From NCBI GenBank assembly GCA_963585895.1, contig OY757911.1, forward strand, positions 65,534,658 to 65,598,657: a stretch of 64,000 nucleotides of DNA, given 5' to 3'. Position 1 is the first letter of the stretch; each line of letters starts with the position of its first letter. Source of the DNA: Sepioteuthis lessoniana. Lineage: Eukaryota; Mollusca; Cephalopoda; Myopsida; Loliginidae. Made by a program: the position numbers and the translations under genes. Positions 32,690 to 43,329 of this stretch are shown here, one piece after another. The notes beneath the pieces are model-generated. The model worked only from the letters and a program-made list of their open reading frames with translations, did no database searches and was not told the origin of the DNA.

Positions 32690-33180
32690 GCTGAAGACTA
32701 TTAAGAGCGGTGTTTGCTCTAGACTAGCTGTCTGCCTATCCGACAGCAGAGCGACGGGGTACGCTTCGGCCAGCCGTTTTAGACAGTGCATGATTCTGGT
32801 CGAGTGTGTTTTGTCGTTTTGTTGGTGGGTCAAGACCGCCTGGTATGGCAACAGTGGAAGGCTAGAACTCATGCCACGTTGCAGAGACCAACATTCGCTT
32901 GGGCCTCATGGCGCCATTCCTCCAGGCTCTCACCTGCTTTTGCAGGGCTTGGTTTATAGCCTGGCGCTTGAAGCACCTTTGCTTAGGGGAATGCCGATTG
33001 GACCCAAGGAATTTTTGGAGCCACCGGGCGTGTCCAGTGCTTGGTTCCCATATTAAAGAGGCCTTGAACCACAATTTTTTCCGGGCGTTTCCTGTGCCAG
33101 GCTCCCATATTAAAAGGGCATGGGGCCACATTTTTGCATGGTGGGATGCCGGACCAATAAAATGTCTATTCGACAAGAAA
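32690..33180 (-). other. GC-rich coding-like block with internal duplication, unidentified
   Basis: This block is much richer in GC than its flanks. The minus-strand open frame 32862-33176 (104 codons) contains two related segments, ALLIWEPGTGNARKKLW and ASLIWEPSTGHARWLQK. They reflect two copies of a roughly 60-bp unit on the plus strand ('ttcccatattaaagaggcc' and 'ctcccatattaaaagggca'). The frame then reads QAINQALQKQVRAWRNGAMR. No catalytic motif was recognised. It may be the leader or first ORF of a LINE, or a GC-rich repeat. Confidence 0.4.
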
Positions 33181-33954
33181 AAGACGAAGGTTGTTACATT
33201 AATCGGCGTATTTCTCTCTGCAACAAAATATCTCTTACCTTACATGTGTGTTGACCCTTACTACTCACGACACAATAGGTAACTGTTTGCAATAAGTTAT
33301 TTTCTCGACTTACATTTCTGCTGATATCCCCCCAAAATTTAGCTCTCTTATAAAGTCATAGAGATCCGGCTGACTAAAAACTTGTGCTATTAAGACAGTT
33401 CTTTCAAAATCATTGTCACTTTATCATTGTGTACTGTCTACATTTAAAGTTGAAGTTTTATCTTCTTCAGGTAGCTCTTAAAGATGAATCAGTGATGGGA
33501 CAAATATTTCAATTGAATGTGGGGCATGACGTTTCTCCTATTCTTGGTCTGAATACTTACCTTTATTCTGATTACATCTATTAATAAGTTACTTAAGTTA
33601 ACCAGATAGAAATATGTCTTCAATGAGGTCATTCTGTTCTCTCCAGACAATAGGTACGCCAAACCTAAGATATTTCCTCATATCATTAGTCCAATGTTGA
33701 AGGTACTTAACACAAGTTTTACTGACACTGTGTGAAGCCCATGTCTGATCTTGGTCCCTAGTTTTATTTTGACATAGCTTAAGTATGCCCTCTTGACAAA
33801 ATCAGATATGAATTTTCTGTGTTACATGAATGTATGCCTTCCACTAATACAAGAAAAAAGTATCTGGTAGATTTAAACATGTTATCACGTGTTAATGAGA
33901 AAGAGAGATCCCAGTGTATATTTAGTGATAAGTGTAGTATCTAAAAAAATCAGA
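33181..33954. other. No gene recognised
   Basis: AT-rich DNA with no recognised family. Confidence 0.4.
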
Positions 33955-34925
33955 GCTGTGGTTCGGACCCGACCTCTAACTGGCACGAAATTGGTCGAAA
34001 GTACAGGATAAAGTCGATGCACAGGCGGGAATCTGGCTTCGATGGAGGTTGTCCTTAAAGGGCAGGGTGGAGGCGTGCGCCGTGTACGTCTTCCCTTGAT
34101 CCTTTACCGATTGTCTGTACTTGTCTGGGTATGCCTGATCTGGAGAGCCTCTGGCACGCTGAAAGACTTGCACACTTAGGCCAATCCTTGTCGGGGGACG
34201 TGGTGTGAAGAAAAAATGCGAGTAGGACTTTTCCTCACCTCAAGTCAGATCAAAAGGCAATTCGCCCATCGACGTAAGTCGATGGGCGAAACACCGTTTG
34301 TCCGGGAATGCCGTAGGGCCTTTTGTAACCTTTCTGGGTCCAGTGACCTTTCACGGACGCAGAAAGAACTGTATCGAGAACTAGTGGCGGACTCCTCTTC
34401 AGACCCTCTTAGTGAGTGGCACAGCTGGACAGCTGTAAAGATCCGCCCCCATTGGAATCGAGCTTCTTAAACAATTCTGAATTCTCGCTCACCACACGGC
34501 TTGCACAAAACGCGTTGCTCCTTCTTTGCTTGAACTTCAAAGCGGGCCTGGCAGATATGCCCGATTGTGCAGTGGCTTGGAAGGATCGACTGAGTACGCC
34601 TTCTGCTACTGCGATCGAGTTCGTCCGTTCTGGGATCACGTCGGGGAGTGGACGGCTCGCATCGAACCCAAGCAGCTCGTGCTGCTCGACGTTGGTTACG
34701 TCGTAGACAACGTTTTACGTCTGTTTCAGGGTGAGAAGCGTGTGATGTTTCTCGCGATCCTAGCTGTAGCCAGAATGGTGATTTGGACGACGCGAAAGAA
34801 GGGATTGTATGACGATGCAAACTTTTCTCATCGTTATCTGGTTTTATACTTTAGGCATCAGCTTAGGGTCTAAAACAGATACGATGGAAAACGCTTGGAT
34901 CGCATAACATTCGATAACATGAAAT
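33955..34925 (+). mobile_element. LINE ORF2 C-terminal part with zf-RVT-like region
   Basis: Plus-strand frames in order: VVLKGRVEACAVYVFPLILY, MGETPFVRECRRAFCNL-SGS and LSRTQKELYRELVADSSSD, then FLNNSEFSLT and LNFKAGLADMPDCA. Next are YAFCYCDRVRPFWDHVGEW, VLLDVGYVVDNVL, VMFLAILAVARMVIWTTRKK and LVLYFRHQLRV, and after a stop YDGKRLDRITFDN. The CxxC...H.C zinc-binding region followed by this tail is the known C-terminal part of a LINE reverse transcriptase widespread in molluscs and fish. At least four frame changes and several stops are present. GC content (about 50%) is far above the surroundings. It ends where the gypsy element begins. Confidence 0.82.
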
Positions 34926-34929
34926 AGGA

Positions 34930-37772
34930 TGACGGCAAAATTCTAGTTAAAAGATAACATCCAGCCAATGTTTAAGAAAAAAAGAAATCTGCCTTTTGCC
35001 TTTTTATCACAAATAAATGAAGAATTCGACAGACAAGAAAGAACCAAGGTTTTGTCGAAAATTAAGTACAGTCAATAGGTTTCATCGAACGTGAAAAGTC
35101 AAGAAAGAACCAAGGTTTTGTCGAAAATTAAGTACAGTCAATAGGTTTCATCGAATGGGAAATGTCAAAGGAGATCTGTGTCCGCGTCGACTTCTCGATG
35201 GGGCTTAATACTGCACTGAAAGACTATCACTATCCTTTAAAAAGCCCGGAAGAAATTTTCGCGAAACTAGATGGAGGAAAGGTTTTTCTGAAATCGACCT
35301 TAGTGACGTGTATCTTCAAATACCGGTGGAGGAAGAATATTCTAATTTGCTATGTATCAACACTCTTCGTGGGTTGTATAAATTCGGAGGTCTTCCGTTC
35401 GGGATCAAGGTTGCGCCGGCAATCTTCCTACAAGTATTAGACAATATGCTGAGCGACATTGACCTCGCGGTTGTATATTTGGACGATGTATTAATAAACA
35501 ATCAAAATGTAGAACAATATAAGGAACATGTTTATAAAGTCTTCTCAAGTATTTAGGAGTACGGTTTCTAATTGAAAGAATCCAAATGCGACGTCTTTAT
35601 GGATAAGATTAGATACTTGGAACACATTATTGATAAAGATGGCGGAAGGCCATACCCAGTACGGGATACCACAATCAAAATCATGCCAGTTCCCGAAAAT
35701 GTCACTGCCTTACAAAGTTTCTTAGGACTGGCAAACTACTACCAAGTGTTTATACCTAATATGTACAACTTACGTGCTCCTGTAAACGAACTTCTGAAAA
35801 AAGACGAAGACTGGGAATGGACACCTAAATGACAGGAAGCATTCGTCAACATAAAATAAGTCTTGACGTCGGACTTGTTTCTCACCAACTATAACCCAGA
35901 CTGGACATAATAGTTGTCAGCGACGCTAGCTCGCATTGGAGCAAGTATTCTGCACAGGATGCCAGATGGATCTCACAGCCCCGTTGTTCACGCGTCGAGA
36001 ACGCTTCTACAGAAAAGAATTACTCCCAAATTGAGACGGAATCGTTGGGGATTATTTTGGCAGTAACCAAGTTTCACCGGCACATTCACGGTATACACTT
36101 TACATTGCAAACAGACCATAAACCATTACGTAACATCTTTGGTTCTAAAAAAGTCTGCCTGTGCATAAAGCAAATAGACTGCGGAGATGGGGAACTGTTC
36201 TCTTAGATTAAAATGGAGTTCTTACCGTCTAAAAAGCTCTGTTAAGTCGACAGACTGTCCAGATTAATCTCGAAACACAGGGATCCTCGGGAAGATACTA
36301 TGATTGCTTCTGTTCAAACAGAAGGAAAATCTTAAACCACATTATGGAACATAGTAAGGGGACTCCATGTAACTCTCGACGAAATTAAACAATAAGCTGT
36401 AAACGATGAGTTAATCCGACTAACCAAGATCAAAATCTGTGAAAAGGACCAACAGACTTCAAATATTTTCTCCCTATGCGACGAAGTACTGCTATATAGT
36501 TACCAAGTCGTAATTCCCGCAAAACCACAAAGGAGAATCCTGAACGATTTCCATGTCAGCCTCCCAGGGATTATAAGGATAAAAAGGCTTATGCGCAGTT
36601 ATGTGTACAGGCCGAACATGGATAAAGATATCGAAAACATCGTAAAATCTTCTAAAAGTTGTGCCTTGGCAGCTAAGGTGACCCCAATCAAATATAGTCC
36701 TTGGCCTAAAACGGACCGACTATGGTCCCGAATACATGTATACTTTGCAGGCCCGCTAAACTGATTCTACTATCTTTTAGTAGAATGACCCGAAGAAATC
36801 CCATTACAGAAGTTACAATCAATTTCTTCCACGAACTGTTCTCCAGATTTGGGGTAGTTGATTGTCAAGTGTCTGACAATAGGACACAGTTTACAACCGG
36901 CAATTTAAGGATTTTTGTGAGACCTTCTAGATCAATCATATCACTCAAGGTCCAACAGACAGGCCGAGCGCTTCGTGGACACGCTGAAGAGTCCTGCAGA
37001 AAGCTAAGGGCACATCCACAGGAAAACCCTTACGGCAGTTCCTTGAGGTATATAGAATTACGCCCAACGATTACACACCATCATCATTACCTCCTGCCGA
37101 GGTAATGTGTACACGTAATACCAGGTGTGTGTTTGACAATCTTCAGCCCAAACAAATAAAACCCAGACGAAAAAACACTGTGCCCCAAAAAACGCTACCG
37201 GCCCGGAGAGAAAGTTTTTCCGGATATTTCGGAATAATAAATCTTTCTAGGAAACAGGTACAATTAAGAAAAGAGTATATATAATTAAAGGTCTCCAGCT
37301 TACTCACAAGAGACATTTGAACCAAATCAGAAAACGCCAGTCGGACGATGCTGATAGCGGTCCTCCTGAAGAGAAAGAGGTCATAGATGTCATTTACGAT
37401 ACTTTTGACAAGTCAGTTCAGCAAGCGGCTCCGGAACAACGCCGTTTAAAAAGGAAAAGGAAAATGACGGATTTTATCGTCATTAACCTAAAGAGAAAAA
37501 ATATTGAGACTCCTGTGGAGTTAATACTTAGGAGGGGGTATTACGGTAATTTTCCCACGCACGCATGAACTCTTCCAGGTATAAATAACAGCTGGCACTG
37601 CTCTTAGGCAGAAGACAATATTCCAGCAGACCGCCCAGGCAGTTGGATCGAAACAGTCTCGCTGTTAACCGTCTCATTTGTATATGTTATATTAGTGTTC
37701 TTTGTTAATATATTTGTTTAACTCAATTCATCTTTTGTGTCTTTATTTCTGGACTCTAATTAGGCCACAACA
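34930..37772 (+). mobile_element. Ty3/gypsy LTR retrotransposon, broken, 5' part absent
   Basis: A fossil element, recognised from pol motifs in normal order. The reverse transcriptase has LPFGIKVAPAIF and VVYLDDVL near 35390-35490 and the connection FLGLANYYQVFIPNM near 35720. RNase H (35870-36180) and an integrase (36400-37100) follow, then a basic C-terminal tail to about 37510 and a 3' LTR. No gag, protease or 5' LTR is visible in the window. The pol region is broken in many places (about a dozen or more), so the copy is inactive and probably old. It lies directly after a LINE remnant on the same strand. Confidence 0.85.
37539..37772 (+). repeat. 3' LTR of the gypsy element
   Basis: A polypurine tract (ggaggggg) lies just before 37539. 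The LTR contains a TATA-like 'gtataaataac' near 37580 and ends in '...ccacaaca' at 37772. Its length is about 234 bases. No partner LTR is found in the window, so its age cannot be estimated from LTR divergence. Confidence 0.7.
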
Positions 37773-37957
37773 TAAACCATCCAACTAAGGTCAACAAGAC
37801 ATGCAAGGCACTGTTAGAGAAGTAAGGAAGAACTCATAGGCAACGTTTCTCCCATGGGCATATTCACATGGACTAACCAATGCTAGCCGATTCTACTCTG
37901 TGAAAACTCTGGATGCTATTTAGATAACTTACAAAAAGCAATGGATGTTAGGGACGG

Positions 37958-38002
<45 letters not shown>

Positions 38003-38130
38003 AGGGAATCCATGCTAACAGCAAGGCTTAGTGATATATACGCAGAATTTTCTCATTTAAAAATGTTCTCATTCCAACTCTTTATATGAATATAAATGAC
38101 TCGTCATTATGCTTGTCATTTCATTATTAA
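37773..38130. other. No gene recognised; (GA)n at 37961-37999
   Basis: A (GA)19-20 tract is the only feature noted. Confidence 0.5.
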
Positions 38131-38310
38131 TTTCTTCAACGATGGCTCGAGTTGGGGCCGAAAGTATTTAGGAAGATACGGCGCCTTCCTGAATTTATTC
38201 CATCACGATTCCAAATGGCTCATACGAAGACTTGAATGGATCCAGAATAAAATAAGCAGAAACAAAGTATCTGTGCTTTTTAATCAAACATATATACATA
38301 TGTATATAGA
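38131..38310 (+). mobile_element. PLE 3'-terminal remnant with decayed hammerhead
   Basis: The order matches the right arm at 22.66-22.83 kb: hammerhead region 38131-38175 (helix II GGCUC/GGGGCC, GAAA at 38160-38163, then 'gtattta'), 'aggaagatac', 'gaatggatccagaataaaat' and the end 'tttaatcaaacatatata'. The C3-A9 core is altered (CAACGA instead of CTGATGA), so it is unlikely to cleave. The end abuts a TA-rich stretch, as in the other PLE copies. Confidence 0.65.
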
Positions 38311-38884
38311 CACACACACAGAATTTTTGTCGGATATTGTTTTAGAAAGAAGGAAGCATTGCTTTAAAAATAGCGCATGTAGCTAACTCTCCAGGTATTA
38401 AGATAAATCATTATTTCGGTGATAATAAGGTATATGTTTATCTAAACTGTTCATAATCAAAATCACAAGCAAAACTGATTTGTTAGGGAACAAAGCCTTT
38501 TTACAGGCCTTTTGATTTTGCCGGGTTTGTTTATTTTTATAAGATCAAACAAGTCGGTTGTTTGATAACCCGCCTCCAATGAGATATGAAAGAGGATCTG
38601 AAATTATAACTTGTGAATTGCTGGATAATTGAATTGAATATTGACAGAATTATAAACTATAACTCAATCAGTTTTCTGAAGTCTGCCAGCTGTAGTTGGA
38701 TTTTATAAAGAACCAAAGAAAAGAAAATATGATAAATCACTTCAGATTGATTGGAAAATACATCATTCTAGAAGTTATTGCTGAGGCGAATCAAATAATT
38801 CAGTGAATATCGTGCAAAAAGCAAAGAAATGCGGTTTATTGTAACCTGTTTTACCGTATATTTTGTGTATATCAAAAAAGTCAT
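38311..38884. other. No gene recognised
   Basis: AT-rich DNA without recognised family. Confidence 0.4.
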
Positions 38885-39135
38885 GCATTACACACATTCA
38901 TGTATTACACGCAATTATGTATAACACAGTGTCATGTATAACACGCAGTCATGTAAAACTCGCATTTATGTATAACACACATTCATGTATAACAAGCTGC
39001 TATGTGTAACATGCAGTGATGTATAACACACATTCATGTATAACACGCAGTTAAGTATAACACTCATTCATGTATAACACGCATTTATGTATAGAACGCT
39101 ATCGTGTATAACACGCTACCATATATAATACGCAC
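38885..39135. repeat. Minisatellite, about 18-20-bp unit, about 13 copies
   Basis: Units of the form 'attcatgtataacacgc' alternate with 'agttatgtataacacac'. The strict alternation of two variants suggests an about 38-bp higher-order unit. A related motif recurs at 40460 ('cgtatataacacgcacgcct'). Confidence 0.85.
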
Positions 39136-39198
39136 TCCTGACCTTGGATGACAAAATTCTGGAAAAAAACAATCGTGTTCAATACGTAAGTAAAGTAA

Positions 39199-39450
39199 AG
39201 TTGGCGACTGTAGTCGAGGGTGACACGAAGGTTCCCGTTTCAATAGCTACTACAACGAAGGGTAGGGAAGGGCGCTACTCCTTTCTTTAGATTGCTCCAC
39301 TTTACTCTTGAGACGTAGCTTACAATGCTGACTGTTAAGCAAGGATATATCAAGTACCATTTTTTGAGTCTTTGGTATGACTCGACCAGGGATTGAACCT
39401 CGGTTTCCCCGGCTATTGGCAAACGCTCTACCCGATATGCCAATGGGCTG
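39199..39450 (-). repeat. SINE-A, near full length
   Basis: Minus strand: 'ccagcccattggcatatcgg', 'ggtagagcgtttgccaatag', 'gaggttcaatccctggtcga', 'aaagactcaaaaaatggtac' and 'gtagtagctattgaaacggg', ending 'gactacagtcgccaac'. Confidence 0.86.
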
Positions 39451-39514
39451 GTGAAATACTTACTGACCTTTTATCTTCAAAGTAGCAGCTGAATGTATTC
39501 AACTTTTTATTGGT

Positions 39515-39990
39515 TTGTTGGTTTGTTTGTATTTTATGGCATATCAACCATTGTAGGTTATTTAATGCCAAATCTATCTTTATACAAATAAACAGTTCTA
39601 TTTCAAACAATTCAGTTAAGCATAAGTACGCAGTTTACATGTGAAAATAGTTCTATTTGAAGCTATTCAATTTAGCATAAGTACGCAGTTTAGTTCTATC
39701 TGACCCATTGATAGGGCCCTATCAGGTGGTACCATTCCGGGCAACAGTGGATCTAGGAGCGATGGCAACAAAGGGGCACCCCGCATTCCCCAAAGCTCCG
39801 GCATCACTGGAAACGCATCATCGGATTGTTTTGTGTCACATCTAGGATACTAATTGGGGTGAGGGGTTTACCGCTCTGCAGATGTGCAGTCGGTGTATTC
39901 TACAGCCCCAACCGACTTAGCAAGAGTGGACCCGGGAGCGATGGCAATGAAAGGGTACCCCGCATTCCCCAAAGCTCCAGCATCATTAGA
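39515..39990 (-). repeat. SINE-D, two overlapping or partly duplicated copies
   Basis: The minus-strand tail 'ggcattaaataacctacaat' with 'gttgatatgccataaaatac' is at 39530-39560. Internal units 'gttctatttcaaacaattca' follow, then 'gggccctatc', 'gggagcgatggcaa', 'cattccccaaagctccggca', 'atcggattgttttgtgtcac' and 'cagatgtgcagtcggtgt'. The section 'gggagcgatggcaa...gattgtttwgtgtcat' occurs twice (39757-39840 and 39933-40018), so the head is duplicated in tandem. Confidence 0.78.
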
Positions 39991-40184
39991 ACCTTACCAT
40001 CGGATTGTTTAGTGTCATAAACAGGACACACATTGGAGGAGTCTTACCCCTCTGCAGACTCAAAAAGTTACACTGTATTAAAAACAAACAGCCAGAAATG
40101 TTCACAGAAAGATGTAACACACTTGCGGCAAAAATAAGCTCCGATATGAAGGAACAAAGTTATAAACAAACATATAATTTTGTG

Positions 40185-40320
40185 AATATTTATCTGCAAA
40201 GGAATGAAGCCCCTTGTCCTTCCAGCTATGAGTTAAATAGTATCACTACTATTCTTCTAGAAGGATGATTTGGCATTAAATAACCTTCAAAGGTTGATAT
40301 GCCATTAAATAAAGAAACTT
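40185..40320 (+). repeat. SINE-B 3' half
   Basis: Contains 'tccagctatgagttaaatag', 'ttctagaaggatgatttggc' and 'ggttgatatgccattaaata'. Confidence 0.75.
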
Positions 40321-40654
40321 GAACCTGAATCCATTTATCTGCAGTAGCGTAAAAGACATGAGTTTGGACTCTAGGTTTAACTTACTTTTGATCACCCAGT
40401 CCAGAATATTGTCGAACAACTGGTAATCTATTTGTCTGGAAAAAGTTAATAATATGGTTCACGTATATAACACGCACGCCTAAATTTTTGACTGAAAAAT
40501 CAGGAAAAAGGTATCTTATATGCAGATAATTCAGGTAGTTAATCATAATACAAAATCAAGTTATCTCGTCCCCTAATAGATCTCTGACACACAGTGCTAT
40601 GTATTGAATGGGCTTACTCATTATTGCGTCCATCATCACTAAGTATCATAAGAT
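40321..40654. other. No gene recognised
   Basis: A single unit related to the 38.9-39.1 kb minisatellite lies at 40455-40480. Otherwise unrecognised. Confidence 0.4.
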
Positions 40655-40905
40655 AGGCTTGGTTCTTTTGTCTAATGACATATCAACCCTCGTGGGTTAT
40701 TTAATGCTATATCTATTCTTGTAGAAAAACAGTACTGGTACAATTTAATCTATAAGTGGAGAGATAAGGGGTTTTATACCTTTTTTAAGAGTATTAACCC
40801 GAAAGTGGACGTATTATGTGAATGGAGTTCGAACTCGCTTACTACAATGTTGCAATCCAGCACGTTAGCTACGTAGCCCTCATACGATAAACTAACCATA
40901 GTACA
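40655..40905 (-). repeat. SINE-B copy
   Basis: Minus strand: head 'gggctacgtagctaacgtgc' and 'gcgagttcgaactccattca', body 'cttaaaaaaggtataaaacc' and tail 'gttgatatgtcattagacaa'. Confidence 0.8.
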
Positions 40906-40924
40906 AGAAACTGAAAGTAGTAAT

Positions 40925-41045
40925 TTTCTTATCTTTTTGCTGAGATGTGGCACAAAGCCGTATAAAATGGGCACACCATGAAATTCGAACTTATTCGTGA
41001 AGGTTTGCTCGTCTAGCTTTCTAACCATTACACTACCCTAGGTGC
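40925..41045 (-). repeat. tRNA-like SINE head
   Basis: Minus strand reads 'gggtagtgtaatggttagaa' (A-box region) and 'aataagttcgaatttcatgg' (B-box region). Spacing fits a tRNA-derived SINE head. The body after the head is not one of families A-E. Confidence 0.6.
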
Positions 41046-41324
41046 CCACTGAAACTTAGAGCAATCCAGATATAACGCATTGGTGCACACAAATAGTCTC
41101 AGACAGAATTTTGATATGCCTCAGTGATTTCATTTTCTGTACTAGTAGCCATTTGGCCCAGCTTGCAATTAAAGGTTTACTTCACACATAAAGTTGTTTT
41201 CGTAAATGTAAATAATCTGAAAATATAGCCGGAAATATACATTTTTAAAATCAGTCATTTCAATGGAGAATATTTCTTTGCATTTAATTTAAAAAATATA
41301 TATGTATCAATACAGTTCGCATCA

Positions 41325-41672
41325 TTTATGCAGCGAGCTGTATTGAACAAGTCCTTGAGGCAATACCCCACAAAACAGCAGATGTACTGCCACCTACAAC
41401 CCATCAAGAAAACTATCAAAGTTAGACAGACCAAACATGCGGGATACTACTTGGGAAGTAAGGACGAACTCATATGCGATATACTTCTATGGACGCCTTC
41501 ACATGGACGAGCAAAGGCTCGATGACCAGCTAGAACCAATGTACAATAGCTGTGTGCTGACGCAGGATGAAGCCTGAAAGACCTTCCGGGAGCGATGGAC
41601 GATAGAGACGGGTGGTGAGAAAGGACCAGGGAGGTCCATGCTGGTAGCACAACATGATGATGATGATGATGA
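41325..41672 (+). mobile_element. LINE ORF C-terminus with (GAT)n tail
   Basis: The open frame from 41328 reads AVLNKSLRQYPTKQQMYCHL, KKTIKVRQTKHAGYYLGSKD and ELICDILLWTPSHGRAKAR. In other frames it goes on to LTQDEA.KTFRERW near 41560 and ends in (GAT)7 (41655-41672). The reading LNKSW.QHPTKQQLYGHLPP...RRTRHAGHCWRSKDELISD is a well-known C-terminal segment of 'endonuclease-reverse transcriptase' LINEs. It overlaps in content with the 24.95-25.1 kb fragment. At least one frame change is present. Confidence 0.85.
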
Positions 41673-42430
41673 TGTATATCAAAGTATCTAAATTTTTTAA
41701 TGAATTACCGTATAAATAACTGCCAAAATTGAAATAGTTTCGGTATTGATACCATGTTATCTAAGAACAATAGGTTAGAACCTAACTGAATATACAGATA
41801 AGCAAACGATCAACTTTCGCCAAAATATTAATTCTTTGGACGCAAACCAAATAGAACAATACTGTAACTATAGTCTGACACCATAATTTTGGCCTTTGTT
41901 CAAGAATGACATTTTTCTCTCGCTTGTTTCATTCACTCCTTCCTTTTCAGTCATCAAACTTCATAAGTCCGAAGGCCAATGTAACCTGAACATGCTCTGA
42001 TGTGAAATCAAAATAAAAGATGCATTGAAAATATGGATGAATTCAGTTAAACGAATGAAACGTTCAAATAGCCTTATTAAAACAAATCATACTTATATCT
42101 AATTTGGATTTAATAGATTTTGAAAGATTGATTTTAATGGCGTATGAGTTTAGGAGAAAAATAAAAAAAATCAGGAAATAATTAAACAACTAGAATAGTA
42201 CCTGTTAAAATGAAGAGATTACTTTCGCATAGACTAGAATTTCTTATTATCAGAGATTAGTATCTACCTGATCTGATTGTGCTCAGAGTGTTATTGTCTG
42301 TTGATCATCGTGTCATATTAGTGAAATTTACCGTGGATTGAAGGAGTAATTTTCTCTTGATCCACTTGTGATCAGAGTGTATTATCTGTATTTGTAAAAA
42401 TCCCTTCGTTATTTTAAATATTCTAATATA
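41673..42430. other. No gene recognised
   Basis: AT-rich DNA. A diverged repeat of about 110 bases may be present (42230-42300 and 42330-42400 share 'gatctgattgtgctcagagtg'-like text). Confidence 0.4.
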
Positions 42431-42675
42431 CAGGGTAACCCCCCCCAAAAAAAACCCCAGAACCCATAAACTTTTTATTACTTCTACAAAAATAAAGCAA
42501 AATAATTCTAAATTCTTTTCCTTGGTAGACCAGGACATGTTGGTGAATACTATGGTCCAAATTTTTCATGCACAAAATCTACTTCATATCCTGAAAAAAA
42601 ATAAAAGGCTAGAATTAAATTTATGAATTTCAGTCAAAAATATATGGATTCTGTTTTTTTTTTTGGGTCACCCTG
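42431..42675. mobile_element. MITE, 245 bp, TA target duplication
   Basis: The left end reads cagggtaaccccccccaaaa and the right end, reverse-complemented, cagggtgacccaaaaaaaaa. The terminal inverted repeats are thus about 18-20 bases with two or three differences. TA is duplicated at both flanks (42429-42430 and 42676-42677), as for IS630-Tc1-mariner elements. There is no coding capacity. The internal sequence has no match elsewhere in the window. Confidence 0.85.
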
Positions 42676-42677
42676 TA

Positions 42678-43329
42678 TTAAAATTATAAATGTGAAACAT
42701 TAAAATTAAAAATAAACAAAACATATTTATATAGTTATTATTATCACATACAGCTTCTCGAGAGAACGTGGTAAAAAATAACATCTCGTGTTATCATAAA
42801 AGTGGAATTTCTTACAACTCTATTGTGAGACCATGTTGTGTGACTCTCCCTCATAATTGTAAATATATATTGTTTTATGTATAAATTATAACCTAATGTG
42901 AACAGCTCCATGATAAAAATTTACAACTTAATAGCAGATTATCAAAAAAATAGAATAAAAATTGTTTATAAATTATTATTATTGGTGAGGAACACTTGAA
43001 ACTATCAAACTGCATACAGATTATTTGTATTAGATTGAATACTTAGTACTATATAACTGCGTGCAAGCAAATGTTTGTTATTGCTGACAAAAATGTGCAA
43101 TTAAAAAATTATTGTAACGAAAAATTGGACATATAAACAGTTATGATTGGAATCAAATATTAATAATGATTGAAATTCCGGTATTGAATAACCCTTTAGG
43201 AGTTGATACACTGTTTATTTATTAATTATCAATTTGTTTGTTTTGTAGATTTCTTTTGTAAATGTTTGTTTACTTTCGTTTTTCCTTCTTTCGCTCTCTA
43301 TAATTTTGTTTGTTCGTTTGTTTTTATTC
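42678..43329. other. No gene recognised
   Basis: SINE-D unit scraps ('gaaactatcaaactgcatac') lie at 42985-43090 and a tail scrap ('gttgatacac') at 43195-43215. T-rich lead-in to the minisatellite from 43280. Confidence 0.45.

Noticed and set aside
34467-34820. 117-codon minus-strand open frame rich in Arg and Ser
   Set aside because: It is the shadow of the GC-rich LINE coding region on the plus strand, where zinc-binding and tail motifs are clear.
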